The notes under the pieces: model-generated | The model's database searches: none | What the model was told of the DNA's origin: nothing | The model's input: the letters and a program-made list of their open reading frames with translations, nothing else | Shown: piece by piece, positions 25,660-34,586 of the stretch | Layout of the letters: each line of letters begins with the position of its first letter | Position numbering within the stretch: position 1 is the stretch's first letter | Assembly (NCBI RefSeq): GCF_003143755.1 | Contig: NZ_QFRI01000002.1 | Location: 186,001 to 250,000 of the forward strand | DNA length: 64,000 bases | From: Algibacter marinivivus | Lineage (GTDB): Bacteria; Bacteroidota; Bacteroidia; Flavobacteriales; Flavobacteriaceae | Direction: 5' to 3' | Translations under genes and position numbers: made by a program

Positions 25660-26880
25660 ATGAAAAATCTTACCAAACTTTTTTTATTGGCAATGCTTGT
25701 TGTATTTGCTTCGTGTCAAAATGAGACACTAACAGAGGGAGCTTCTTCAAGAGTTGAAGAAGAACTATCTATGGAAGACGAAATCTTAGTCTCTGACGGG
25801 GAAGAAGATGAAACATTTATTTTAAATAATGACCTAGAAGGTGAAATGCCAGCTCAACCGCTTACATTTTCAATGTCTAGTGCTTTAACTAGTGCTCCTG
25901 AAGCAGACCTTGAAGGATTTGAATTAAGCTTACCAGATGTTGTTAGCATTCAAACTACTGAAAAACCAACTGATGCAGCTTACTTTGCATTAGATGTTTT
26001 AAACACAAACTTAGCTGGGACAAACCTTGAGGGATGGTGTGTTGATGTTGATTTAAGCTTAGGTGTTGAAGGACCTTTAGACTTTGATGTGTACTCAAGC
26101 TACGAAGAATTACCTGCAGGTAAATTTGAAAATCCACAAAACTTTGATTTAGTTAACTATATAATGAATCAAAACTATGTTGGTAAAGCTAGTCCAAGTG
26201 GAGGTGCTTATACTTTTGGCCATGTACAATGGGCAATCTGGGAACTTATTGATGACAGAAACTGTCAATCATGTACTTATTTAACTAATCCTACTGGAGA
26301 TTGGAGAGATGATGCAAGCAACATTACCAAAGGACAAGAAATTGTTGATGCTGCTCTTGCTAACGGAGAAGGCTTTACTCCTGCTGTTGGCCAAAAAATA
26401 GCTGTAGTTTTAATTCCTGAAGGAAAGCAATCTATAATCATTATGAAAGATGTTCCTGCTAAGGAAGTACCTTGTAGTGATTGTGAAGGAGAAGTTACAA
26501 AGTTAGAATTAGAATTTGACTGGGGTTGTGCTAAAAAGATTGATATTTTACAAAGAGACGAAGATACCTGCTACGGTAAATGGATATACTGTAACAGAAA
26601 TGCTCAACCTGGTGAAATAATCAATATCTCTGGTGGAAATCATGATGGAACTTTTGGAAGATATATCTATATCTACATAAACAACTGTTACTACACTAAA
26701 ATTAAAACTAACTGTTACTTAAAAATTGGTCCTGGGTATACTAAAGGAGTATTTAATGTAATTAGTGGTGAGAGTAGTCATGGTGGTGAATTATGTGAAT
26801 ATGTAAAACCAGACACAAAATGTTACAGACACTGGAATTGTTATAATTACTATAACTACTGTATATATGGCTATTATTAA
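25660..26880 (+). CDS. surface lipoprotein with possible thioester-like domain and Cys/Tyr-rich tail
   Basis: A 406-residue lipoprotein. The signal MKNLTKLFLLAMLVVFASC has a lipobox cysteine at 19, followed by a very acidic linker (residues 33-65). Residues 118-200 read GWCVDVD, then YSSYEELPAG, then FGHVQWAIWELID: a cysteine after an aromatic (Cys127) and a VQWAIW motif (Gln190) as in the thioester domains of Gram-positive adhesins, where Cys and Gln form an internal thioester. A beta-rich domain follows from residue 279 (VTKLELEFDWG). The last 20 residues are Cys/Tyr/Asn-rich. I recognise no named family. An adhesive or surface-linking role is inference. It is monocistronic with a strong terminator. 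Confidence 0.82.
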   Translation: MKNLTKLFLLAMLVVFASCQNETLTEGASSRVEEELSMEDEILVSDGEEDETFILNNDLEGEMPAQPLTFSMSSALTSAPEADLEGFELSLPDVVSIQTTEKPTDAAYFALDVLNTNLAGTNLEGWCVDVDLSLGVEGPLDFDVYSSYEELPAGKFENPQNFDLVNYIMNQNYVGKASPSGGAYTFGHVQWAIWELIDDRNCQSCTYLTNPTGDWRDDASNITKGQEIVDAALANGEGFTPAVGQKIAVVLIPEGKQSIIIMKDVPAKEVPCSDCEGEVTKLELEFDWGCAKKIDILQRDEDTCYGKWIYCNRNAQPGEIINISGGNHDGTFGRYIYIYINNCYYTKIKTNCYLKIGPGYTKGVFNVISGESSHGGELCEYVKPDTKCYRHWNCYNYYNYCIYGYY

Positions 26881-26902
26881 AAATGACTATACATAAAATT
26901 AT

Positions 26903-26937
26903 AAAAAAGAGAAGCAAATTTTGCTTCTCTTTTTTTT
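26903..26937. terminator. bidirectional terminator at 26.9 kb
   Basis: An A-rich arm followed by GAGAAGCAAA (26909-26918) pairs with TTTGCTTCTC (26920-26929), and a long T run follows. It serves the lipoprotein gene and the convergent threonine aldolase gene. Confidence 0.9.
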
Positions 26938-26956
26938 ATTAAAATATATACATTTT

Positions 26957-27973
26957 CTATAAAGATTTCAATTCTTTAATTAGTTTCTCGTGCATAACGT
27001 TAGTATAATCTAAATGAGTAACCATTCTAAGCTTACCGCCTCCCATGCTTATAATATGAATATCTTTATTTGCTAACTGTTCAACAAACAATTTTTCATC
27101 AACATCATTATTAACTTCAAAAATCACAATATTTGTTTCAATAGGCTCCACAGATTTTATAAAAGATAATCTTTCCATCACCTCTCCTATTTCATTTGCT
27201 TTTATATGATCTTCTTTTAGTCTATCCATATTATTATCTAAAGCATATAACCCAGCAGCAGCTAAATAACCAGCTTGTCTCATATTACCTCCAAAGATTT
27301 TTCTAATTCGTAAAGCATCTTCCATAATTTTAGAATCGCCCACTAAAACAGAACCAACAGGACAACCTAAACCTTTACTTAAGCATATAGAAATTGTGTC
27401 AAAAACTTCACCATACTGTTCAGTAGTTTCATTTTTTGAAACTAATGTATTCCATAAACGTGCACCATCTAAATGAAACCCTAAATTGTTTTCATTACAA
27501 ACTCCTTTTATCTTTAAAATTTCATCAAAGTCCCAACAAGCCCCACCTCCTTTATTAGTTGTATTTTCAATCTCAACTAAGCTTGTTTTACTATAATAAT
27601 ATGCCTCAGGGTTTATAGCCTCTTCAACTTGTTTAGCAGTAAACATACCTCTATCCCCATCAATCAGTTTACAAGATACACCACTATTAAATGAAGCACC
27701 ACCAGACTCATAATTATAAATATGCGCATACTTATCACATATAACTTGATCTCCGGTGTTAGTATGTAACTTTAATGCAGTTTGGTTAGCCATAGTACCG
27801 CTAGGAAAAAACAATGCTTGGTCTTTACCAAACATTTTTGCTATTTTTTTCTCTAATTGATTAACGGTTTCATCTTCTCTAAAAACATCATCTCCAACTT
27901 TAGCCTGCATCATTGCTTCTAACATATTTTCGGATGGTTTTGTTATAGTATCACTTCTAAGGTCTATTATCAT
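26957..27973 (-). CDS. ltaE: low-specificity L-threonine aldolase
   Basis: A 338-residue fold-type I PLP enzyme that cleaves L-threonine or L-allo-threonine into glycine and acetaldehyde. It begins with IDLRSDTITKP, the family's N-terminal signature; LDGARLWN provides the cofactor aspartate; and the Schiff-base lysine lies in CLSKGLGCPVGSVLVG (about residue 200). The length fits the family (about 340). It is monocistronic, with a 246-base AT-rich gap behind its start. Confidence 0.94.
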   Translation of the reverse strand: MIIDLRSDTITKPSENMLEAMMQAKVGDDVFREDETVNQLEKKIAKMFGKDQALFFPSGTMANQTALKLHTNTGDQVICDKYAHIYNYESGGASFNSGVSCKLIDGDRGMFTAKQVEEAINPEAYYYSKTSLVEIENTTNKGGGACWDFDEILKIKGVCNENNLGFHLDGARLWNTLVSKNETTEQYGEVFDTISICLSKGLGCPVGSVLVGDSKIMEDALRIRKIFGGNMRQAGYLAAAGLYALDNNMDRLKEDHIKANEIGEVMERLSFIKSVEPIETNIVIFEVNNDVDEKLFVEQLANKDIHIISMGGGKLRMVTHLDYTNVMHEKLIKELKSL

Positions 27974-28219
27974 ATCTTAAATTACTTAATAACAAATCTA
28001 TATATTTTATTCAAAATATGTTATTTATCACATCAAATCATTATGAAAACAATTCAATTCAAAAAAATAATAAGCATAAAAATATATTTCAAATTTTAAG
28101 CATAAAGGATAAATGTGCGGATTATCTTATTTTTTTTAAATAAAAAAATTCTTAACATATATTAGCAAGTCATTATACCAACCTTAGCATTACTAAAATT
28201 CTTTAAACAAATTTAACCC

Positions 28220-29575
28220 ATGTTTAAAAGCTTTAACATTAGAAAAAAAATTTATTATTTAAGTGATACCATTAAACGTAAAAATGTAAGTAATCATTTA
28301 AAGGAAATAAACTTTATACTAAATAATCCTGAAAGTAATAAATCTAAAATCATTCAAAAAAGCAACCTTAATAATATTTTAAATCACGCTACAAACACTA
28401 CTCCATTTTACAAAAAATTCAGAAACTTTGATTCCATTTTAGATTTTCCAGTTATAAAAAAATTAGTTATTCAAGATAATTTTAATGAGTTTCAGTCTTA
28501 TCCTCATAAGGATAAAAATAATTTCAAAGTATCTACAAGTGGATCAACAGGTGTTCCGTTTTTTTTATTTCAAGATGAAGTAAAAAGAAATAGAAATAAA
28601 GCCGATGTATTACATTTTTTAAAACGCAGTAATTATGAAGTTGGTCATAGACTTTTTTACTTAGGTGTCAGATTAAATCAGAAATTCTCTTTAAAATCAT
28701 TAATACAAAATGTTAGTCTTATTGATATTTCTAAACTAACTGACAAAGCAATAGAAGATTTCCTTGAAAAAGTAGCAAAAGACAAAAATTCCAATAAAAT
28801 ACTATTAGGGCATGTCTCAGCTTTTGAAACTATATTAAAATATCTAGACAGGAAAAACAAAGATATTACCAATATCAAATTGAATTCAATCATCACTAAT
28901 TCTGAGCATTTAAGTGTTGAAACAAAAACTAAATTAGAAAACTATTTTAATACTCCTGCGCTATCAAGATACTCTAGTGAAGAAGCTGGAATTATCGCAC
29001 ATCAAACTATTGATTCTCCTGATACTTTCGTTGTAAATCATGCAAGTTATTATATAGAAGTACTTAATTTAAATAATAATACTCCAGTAAAACCAGGTGA
29101 AATAGGAAGAATAGTACTAACAGATTTATTTAATTACGCTATGCCTTTAATTAGGTACGATACTGGAGATATAGCTAAAACTAAAGTCTGTGATAACGGT
29201 AGTATTCAATTTGAAAGTGTTGAAGGCAGAAAAATGGATTTGGTTTATGATACTCAAGGAAACGTTCTATCATCATATGTATTTAATAAAATAATTTATA
29301 AGCACTACAAAAAAATAAAACAGTACCAATTTATTCAACAAGACAAAAAAGAGTATGAAATAAAACTCAATTTACAAGAGGATAAATTTCCTTTTGAAAA
29401 AGAACTTATTAGTGAAGTAAAAGAGGATTTTGGTAAAGATGCAAATGTAAATATTACTTATGTAAATGAAATTCCACCTTTAGCATCAGGTAAAAGACGA
29501 AAAGTCATTAATAATTATAACAAAAATAATTCATTAATAAACCCTGCTTTAAGTAAACATGAAAGCATTACTTAG
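28220..29575 (+). CDS. CapK/PaaK-like adenylate-forming enzyme (orphan)
   Basis: A 451-residue member of the ANL superfamily close to phenylacetate-CoA ligase and to CapK proteins of polysaccharide clusters. The ATP-binding loop STSGSTGVP lies at residues 105-113, SRYSSEEAG is the A5-like motif, and RYDTGDIA is the A8-region aspartate. A C-terminal domain with PLASGKRRKV ends the protein and offers a candidate catalytic lysine. CapK-like genes normally sit with glycosyltransferases, but this one stands alone between threonine aldolase and prfB, with AT-rich flanks of 246 and 101 bases and a more A-rich codon use than its neighbours, as if acquired. The substrate is unknown. Confidence 0.82.
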   Translation: MFKSFNIRKKIYYLSDTIKRKNVSNHLKEINFILNNPESNKSKIIQKSNLNNILNHATNTTPFYKKFRNFDSILDFPVIKKLVIQDNFNEFQSYPHKDKNNFKVSTSGSTGVPFFLFQDEVKRNRNKADVLHFLKRSNYEVGHRLFYLGVRLNQKFSLKSLIQNVSLIDISKLTDKAIEDFLEKVAKDKNSNKILLGHVSAFETILKYLDRKNKDITNIKLNSIITNSEHLSVETKTKLENYFNTPALSRYSSEEAGIIAHQTIDSPDTFVVNHASYYIEVLNLNNNTPVKPGEIGRIVLTDLFNYAMPLIRYDTGDIAKTKVCDNGSIQFESVEGRKMDLVYDTQGNVLSSYVFNKIIYKHYKKIKQYQFIQQDKKEYEIKLNLQEDKFPFEKELISEVKEDFGKDANVNITYVNEIPPLASGKRRKVINNYNKNNSLINPALSKHESIT

Positions 29576-29676
29576 TAAAAATTTGGTTTTAACATAACTC
29601 TTTCATCAGCAACAATTATTTTTTTTATTTTATTAAATCAATACAGATATCTATTTTTGTTCAAAACAAATAATCT

Positions 29677-30787
29677 ATGATTACATCAGATCAGATTAAA
29701 GATCTAAATACCCGCCTCGATAAACTTAGGCACTACCTTTGACATTGATGCAAAACTTATAGAAATACAAAACGAAGAAGAACAAACCTTCGATCCCAAT
29801 TTCTGGAATGACTCCAAGGCAGCAGAAATTACAATGAAATCACTTCGTGTTAAGAAAAAATGGATTCAAGATTTTAACGACGCTAAAACTTTAGTTGAAG
29901 ATCTCGAGGTTATTTATGAGTTTTTCAAAGAAGAAGAGGCTACCTTAGAAGATGTTGAAAAACGTTTTGATAAAGCATCTACACTACTTGAAGATATTGA
30001 ATTTAGAAACATGCTTTCTGATGAAGGTGATAGCTTAAGTGCTGTACTTCAAATTACTGCTGGTGCTGGTGGAACCGAAAGTTGCGATTGGGCAAGTATG
30101 CTTATGCGCATGTACTTAATGTTTGCTGAAAAAAGCGGATTTAAAGTAAAAGAATTAAACTACCAAGAAGGGGATGTAGCTGGTATAAAAACGGTGACTT
30201 TAGAAATTGAAGGCGATTTTGCATTTGGGTGGTTGAAAGGAGAAAATGGTGTACATCGTTTGGTACGTATCTCTCCTTTTGATAGTAATGCGAAACGACA
30301 TACAAGTTTTGCCTCAGTATATGTGTATCCACTTGTTGACGATACTATTGAAATTGAAATAAACCCTGCAGATATTGAAATTACCACCGCTCGCTCTAGC
30401 GGTGCTGGAGGGCAAAATGTAAATAAAGTTGAAACTAAAGTTCAATTAACTCATAAACCAACAGGCATACAAATTTCTTGCTCTGAAACACGTTCTCAAC
30501 ATGATAACAGGTCTAGAGCTATGCAAATGCTAAAGTCTCAGTTATATGAAATAGAGCTTCAAAAACAACTCTCACAACGTGAAGATATTGAAGCTGGTAA
30601 AATGAAAATTGAATGGGGAAGTCAAATAAGAAATTATGTGATGCATCCATACAAATTAGTAAAAGATGTAAGAACAGCTCATGAAACAGGAAATGTAGAT
30701 GCAGTAATGGATGGAAATATAGATGCTTTCTTAAAATCTTATTTAATGATGATGGGACAACACGTTGAAGACAATAATCAATTATGA
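29677..30787 (+). CDS. prfB: peptide chain release factor 2, with programmed +1 frameshift
   Basis: RF2 recognises UGA and UAA stop codons. The gene opens at ATG 29677 with 21 codons ([21 protein letters not shown]), then meets an in-frame TGA at 29740-29742 in the slippery sequence CTT-TGA-C. A +1 shift that skips T29740 continues with GAC (29741) to the stop at 30785-30787, giving 369 residues. The stop-codon-reading tripeptide is SPF (199-201) and the peptidyl-hydrolysis motif GGQ is at 244-246, both as in RF2 and about six residues earlier than in E. coli. The stop overlaps the next ATG (ATGA). A search for simple open frames would miss the N-terminal 52 residues. Confidence 0.96.
29728..29743 (+). 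promoter_or_regulatory. prfB +1 programmed frameshift site
   Basis: The site is AGG CAC TAC CTT TGA C. The CTT-TGA-C slip sequence equals the E. coli one, and an AGG begins nine bases before CTT exactly as in E. coli, where it belongs to a stronger AGGGGG. Slow reading of UGA when RF2 is scarce lets tRNA-Leu slip forward, giving autoregulation. Confidence 0.93.
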
Positions 30788-31401
30788 GTAAAATAGACAC
30801 CATAATATTCGACCTTGGAGGCGTTTTAATCGATTGGAATCCAGAATATGTATTCTTAGATGTTTTTCATGGAAATAGAGAAAAGATGCAATGGTTTTTC
30901 GACAATATTTGCACAAATGATTGGAATGAAAACCAAGATGCAGGTTATCCTATGGCAAAAGCTACTGAAGAACGTGTAGCGCTTTTTCCTGAATACGAAA
31001 AAGAAATACGTATGTTCTACGGACGTTGGGTTGAAATGCTTGGAGATGCCATAACTGGTACAGTCAATATTTTAAAACATTTTGTAGAATCAAGTGATTA
31101 TAAAGTTGTCGCATTAACAAATTGGAGTGCAGAAACCTTCCCGATTGCTTTAGAGCGCTTTGAGTTTTTACATTGGTTTGAAGGCATCATCGTTTCTGGC
31201 GAAGAAAAAACTAGAAAACCTTTTGATGAGATTTATAATTTAACTCTAGAAAGGTTTAATATAAAAGCTAAAAATTCAATTTTTATTGATGATAATCTCA
31301 GAAATATCGAAGCTGCTAACAATCTTGGTATTAACGGAATTCGTTTTGAATCACCAGAACAACTTATTCTAGAATTAAAAACTTTTAATATCCATTTATA
31401 A
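30784..31401 (+). CDS. HAD-superfamily hydrolase (HAD-IA, YihX-like)
   Basis: A 205-residue phosphatase-like protein. Motif I is [13 protein letters not shown], with a nucleophile aspartate but Gly in place of the common second aspartate (DLGG), as in YihX-type sugar-phosphate phosphatases. Motif II is ALTNWS, motif III holds the lysine in EKTRKP, and motif IV is [12 protein letters not shown]. The start overlaps the prfB stop by four bases and the end overlaps the next gene by one base, so the three genes form a coupled operon. The substrate is unknown. Confidence 0.92.
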   Translation: MSKIDTIIFDLGGVLIDWNPEYVFLDVFHGNREKMQWFFDNICTNDWNENQDAGYPMAKATEERVALFPEYEKEIRMFYGRWVEMLGDAITGTVNILKHFVESSDYKVVALTNWSAETFPIALERFEFLHWFEGIIVSGEEKTRKPFDEIYNLTLERFNIKAKNSIFIDDNLRNIEAANNLGINGIRFESPEQLILELKTFNIHL

Positions 31402-31742
31402 TGATAAAAATATACCATAACAATAGATGTAGAAAATCCCGTTGTGGACTTGACATTTTAGAGCAGTCTGGTAAGGAATTTACAGTAGTAAGGTATTTAG
31501 AAGATGTACCTTCAGAAAAGGAATTAAGAGATATCATAAAGCTTTTAGATATAAAACCCATTCAATTAGTTAGAAAAAACGAAGCTATTTGGAAAGAAAA
31601 CTTTAAAAATAAAGAGTTGAGTGATTCTGAAGTTATTTCAGCTATGGTAAAATACCCAAAGCTTATTGAACGTCCAATTATCATAAATGGAAATAAAGCA
31701 ATTATTGGAAGGCCGCCTGAATTGATATTAGATATTTTATAA
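31401..31742 (+). CDS. ArsC/Spx-family arsenate reductase-like protein
   Basis: A 113-residue thioredoxin-fold protein of the glutaredoxin-coupled ArsC family. HNNRCRKSR matches the arsenate-binding HX3CX3R motif (His6, Cys10, Arg14). The C-terminal RPIIINGNKAIIGRPPE contains the arginine and cis-proline region that completes the oxyanion site. Many such proteins (YffB, ArsC-like) have other thiol-related roles, and no ars operon genes (efflux pump, ArsR) are adjacent, so arsenate as the real substrate is uncertain. It is translationally coupled to the HAD gene through TAATG. Confidence 0.9.
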   Translation: MIKIYHNNRCRKSRCGLDILEQSGKEFTVVRYLEDVPSEKELRDIIKLLDIKPIQLVRKNEAIWKENFKNKELSDSEVISAMVKYPKLIERPIIINGNKAIIGRPPELILDIL

Positions 31743-31800
31743 TTATTTTAAACAAATTACAGTTAACATAACTTTAACCATTAGCCAGTAAACCATAGCT

Positions 31801-31808
31801 TAAATTTG
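31801..31808 (+). promoter_or_regulatory. -7 promoter box for the TonB-dependent receptor-like gene
   Basis: TAAATTTG matches TAnnTTTG, 25 bases ahead of the ATG at 31834. Confidence 0.5.
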
Positions 31809-31833
31809 CAGTCATAATGTCTAAAAATTATTC

Positions 31834-34260
31834 ATGACTAAAAACAGCTACCTTCCTCTAATTTTTTACTTACTATTTGTTAGTTTAACTTTTGCACAAA
31901 GACCTGAAAGTAAAGAAGTGAAAATCTCGGGAAATGTAATTGATAAAGAGACTAAACTTCCCCTTGAATATGCAACTATTGCTTTTTTAAATAAAAGTCA
32001 AAACAAAATAATAACAGGAGGAATAACTGATGTAAAAGGTGATTTTAGCATTCCAGTACCTACTGGAATCTATGACATTACTATTGAGTATATTTCTTTT
32101 AAAACCATTACAATTTCAAACAAAAGAATAACCAAAAATGAAAATTTAGGCGTGTTTTCTTTAGAAATAAGTGCTGAATCTTTGGAGGCTGTTGAAATTA
32201 TTGCAGAAAAAACCACCGTTGAAATAAAGCTTGATAAAAAAATCTATAACGTAGGTAAAGATTTAACCGTTAGCGGAGGAAATGTAAGTGATGTTCTAGA
32301 TAATGTCCCTTCAGTTTCAGTTGATGCAGAAGGTAATGTAGCATTAAGAGGAAACGATAATGTACGAATACTTATAAATGGAAAACCTTCTGGTTTAGTG
32401 GGGCTAAATTCTACTGAAGCTTTAAGACAGTTACCTGCTGAAGCGATTCAAAAGGTTGAAGTTATCACTTCTCCATCTGCTAGATATGAAGCTGAAGGTA
32501 CAGCTGGAATATTAAATATCATTTTACGACGCAGTAAATTACAAGGATTAAATGGTTCTATAACCTCTAATATAGGACATCCAAATTCTGCTGGAATCTC
32601 AGGAAATATAAATTATAGAACTGGTAATGTAAATATTTTTAACACCACTGCATACCGTTATACAGAAAGATTAGGGAGGTGGTATAATGATGTTAAATAT
32701 TTTGATATAAATACACCAGATTTGGACGAAAAACGTAATTGGACAGATACAAGAAAAGGTATTACAACAAACACTGGTATAGAGTGGTATATTAACGATT
32801 CAGCTTCAATAACGTCTTCATTAGTATATCGAGATAATGATTCTGAAAACAACTCAATTAACAAACTCGTACAATTCAATAAAATTAATAATACGTCAAG
32901 TGAAAGTGAACGACGAGATCCAGAACAAGAGGATGATAAAACTATTCAATATGCTTTCAATTTCACAAAGAATTTTAAGGAAAGTGATCATAAATTAACT
33001 TTCGATTTTCAATATGAAGATTCTAGCGAGAATCAAAACTCATTAATTACAGTTGATGGTGTTGAAAGTGAAATGGTATCTACTCTTGAAGATCAGACTA
33101 ATATTCTGTTACAGACAGATTACGTTGTACCAGTTGGAGGAATGAGTCAACTAGAATTTGGTTATCGTGGTGATTTTACAACTAGATCTACAGATTTTGA
33201 AGTCTCTATTTTTGATTCCAATTCTGGTAATTTTATAGTAAATAATAATTTGACTAATTTATTTAACTTCAAACAATATAATACTGCTGTTTATTCTCAA
33301 TTTGGAAGTAAAATAAATAAATTCTCATACTTACTAGGTTTAAGAATGGAAAACACTAGAATCAATCTAGACCAACCAACAACTGGAGATTTCAATAGAA
33401 AAAAAATAAACGGTTTATTCCCTACGGTAAACATTAATTATGAATTAAGCGAAAAACAAAGTTTTAGTTTAGGGTATAATAGAAGAATTAGAAGACCAAG
33501 AGGTTTTATGCTTAACCCCTTCCCTTCTCGATCTAGTGTTACCAATGTATTTCAGGGGAATCCAGATTTAAATCCAACATTTGCAAGTACTTTTGAATTA
33601 GGGTATTTAAACAAACTAGATAAGTTAACAATCTCCTCATCTATATACTTCTCTCGTGCAACAGATATTTTGACTTTTGTTAGTAGACGTACTGGTGAAT
33701 CTGTAATTGTTGATGGTGAAGAATTCCCAGTAATTGAAAGAGGCCCTGTGAATCTTGGTTCTGATAAACGCTATGGCTTTGAATTGAACTTAAATTTCAA
33801 CCCTTCAAAAAAGTGGCGTATAAATACAGATTTCAACATTTTCAAATTTGAAAGAGATGGCGATTTCAATGGTGTAGATTTAAGCGCAAATAACTTAACA
33901 TGGACAGCAAGATTAACTAATAAATTAACTTTGCCATATGATATAGATTGGCAAACTAATATAAATTATAGAGGTCCTAGTGAAGATGCACAAAATAATA
34001 GAAGAGGTGTTTTTTCTACCAATTTAGCATTAAGTAAGGATTTATTTAAAGAAAAAGCTTCAATAGCTTTTAATGTTAGAGATCTTTTTAATACTGCTTT
34101 TTTTAGTAATAATATTACAGCCCAAACATTTACAGCTTATCAAGAAATTCAGTTTAGAGGCGGACGTATTTTTAACTTAGCATTTACCTACAGGTTTAAC
34201 CAGAAGAAAAAACGTGAGCGCCAAGGCGGATTTGATGGTGGCGGTGGTATGGATATGTAA
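31834..34260 (+). CDS. TonB-dependent receptor-like outer-membrane protein
   Basis: An 808-residue outer-membrane protein with signal peptide ending near FAQRPE (residue 21). Domains in order: carboxypeptidase-regulatory-like beta sandwich (about residues 28-112, starting VKISGNVIDKETKLPLEYATI), TonB plug (about 135-230, with VLDNVPSVSVDAEGNVALRGN and SARYEAEGTAGILNIILRR), then a long barrel of the outer-membrane beta-barrel family PF14905. The protein ends in a Gly/Met-rich tail (GGFDGGGGMDM) in place of the usual terminal aromatic. There is no SusD partner or sigma/anti-sigma pair next to it, so it is unlikely to be a polysaccharide-utilisation receptor. The ligand is unknown. Confidence 0.92.
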   Translation: MTKNSYLPLIFYLLFVSLTFAQRPESKEVKISGNVIDKETKLPLEYATIAFLNKSQNKIITGGITDVKGDFSIPVPTGIYDITIEYISFKTITISNKRITKNENLGVFSLEISAESLEAVEIIAEKTTVEIKLDKKIYNVGKDLTVSGGNVSDVLDNVPSVSVDAEGNVALRGNDNVRILINGKPSGLVGLNSTEALRQLPAEAIQKVEVITSPSARYEAEGTAGILNIILRRSKLQGLNGSITSNIGHPNSAGISGNINYRTGNVNIFNTTAYRYTERLGRWYNDVKYFDINTPDLDEKRNWTDTRKGITTNTGIEWYINDSASITSSLVYRDNDSENNSINKLVQFNKINNTSSESERRDPEQEDDKTIQYAFNFTKNFKESDHKLTFDFQYEDSSENQNSLITVDGVESEMVSTLEDQTNILLQTDYVVPVGGMSQLEFGYRGDFTTRSTDFEVSIFDSNSGNFIVNNNLTNLFNFKQYNTAVYSQFGSKINKFSYLLGLRMENTRINLDQPTTGDFNRKKINGLFPTVNINYELSEKQSFSLGYNRRIRRPRGFMLNPFPSRSSVTNVFQGNPDLNPTFASTFELGYLNKLDKLTISSSIYFSRATDILTFVSRRTGESVIVDGEEFPVIERGPVNLGSDKRYGFELNLNFNPSKKWRINTDFNIFKFERDGDFNGVDLSANNLTWTARLTNKLTLPYDIDWQTNINYRGPSEDAQNNRRGVFSTNLALSKDLFKEKASIAFNVRDLFNTAFFSNNITAQTFTAYQEIQFRGGRIFNLAFTYRFNQKKKRERQGGFDGGGGMDM

Positions 34261-34271
34261 AATGCAATCAT

Positions 34272-34307
34272 AAAAAAAAGGAAGCTAAATAGCTTCCTTT
34301 TTTTTAT
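34272..34307. terminator. bidirectional terminator at 34.3 kb
   Basis: An A8 run and GGAAGCTA (34280-34287) face TAGCTTCC (34290-34297) and a T8 run. It serves the receptor gene and the small convergent gene ending at 34320. Confidence 0.9.
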
Positions 34308-34319
34308 CTAAAATTATGT

Positions 34320-34493
34320 TTAAGCTTGACGCTTAGCTTTCTTTTCTTCTCTAATTTCTTTTAATCTTTCAATTAAAGAACCTCCAATCCAATAAGGAAT
34401 AACAAAGGTTAATAAAAATATCATTAGCCAAAAACCTATTGTCAAAATAGTTAAGAACGCTAAGAAACCTAAATACTGGTCAAAATCAAACAT
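34320..34493 (-). CDS. small 57-aa membrane protein
   Basis: A 57-codon frame from ATG 34493 to TAA 34320. It starts MFDFDQYLGFLAFLTILTIG, carries one or two hydrophobic helices (residues 8-36, with a possible kink at IPYWIGG), and ends in a charged amphipathic helix (LIERLKEIREEKKAKRQA). The regular hydrophobic-then-charged layout, the position between a terminator and the peroxiredoxin gene, and clean start and stop codons make a real gene likely. I do not recognise the family; it resembles many short inner-membrane proteins of unknown role. Confidence 0.72.
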   Translation of the reverse strand: MFDFDQYLGFLAFLTILTIGFWLMIFLLTFVIPYWIGGSLIERLKEIREEKKAKRQA

Positions 34494-34586
34494 AATGGAA
34501 ATTGTCTTTTATAAATACCATGCAAAGATAATGCAAAGGTATTTCTTATACAATATCAAGTTAAAAATTATTAACAGACTTTTTAA

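Noticed and set aside
28043-28099. 18-codon frame starting MKTIQFKK in the gap before the CapK-like gene
   Set aside because: Too short, lysine- and isoleucine-rich as expected from AT-rich DNA, with no promoter or terminator.
31401-31742. Firm call of an arsenic resistance gene
   Set aside because: The HX3CX3R motif is present, but no ArsR or efflux gene is nearby and the family includes thiol proteins with other roles, so only a family-level name is given.
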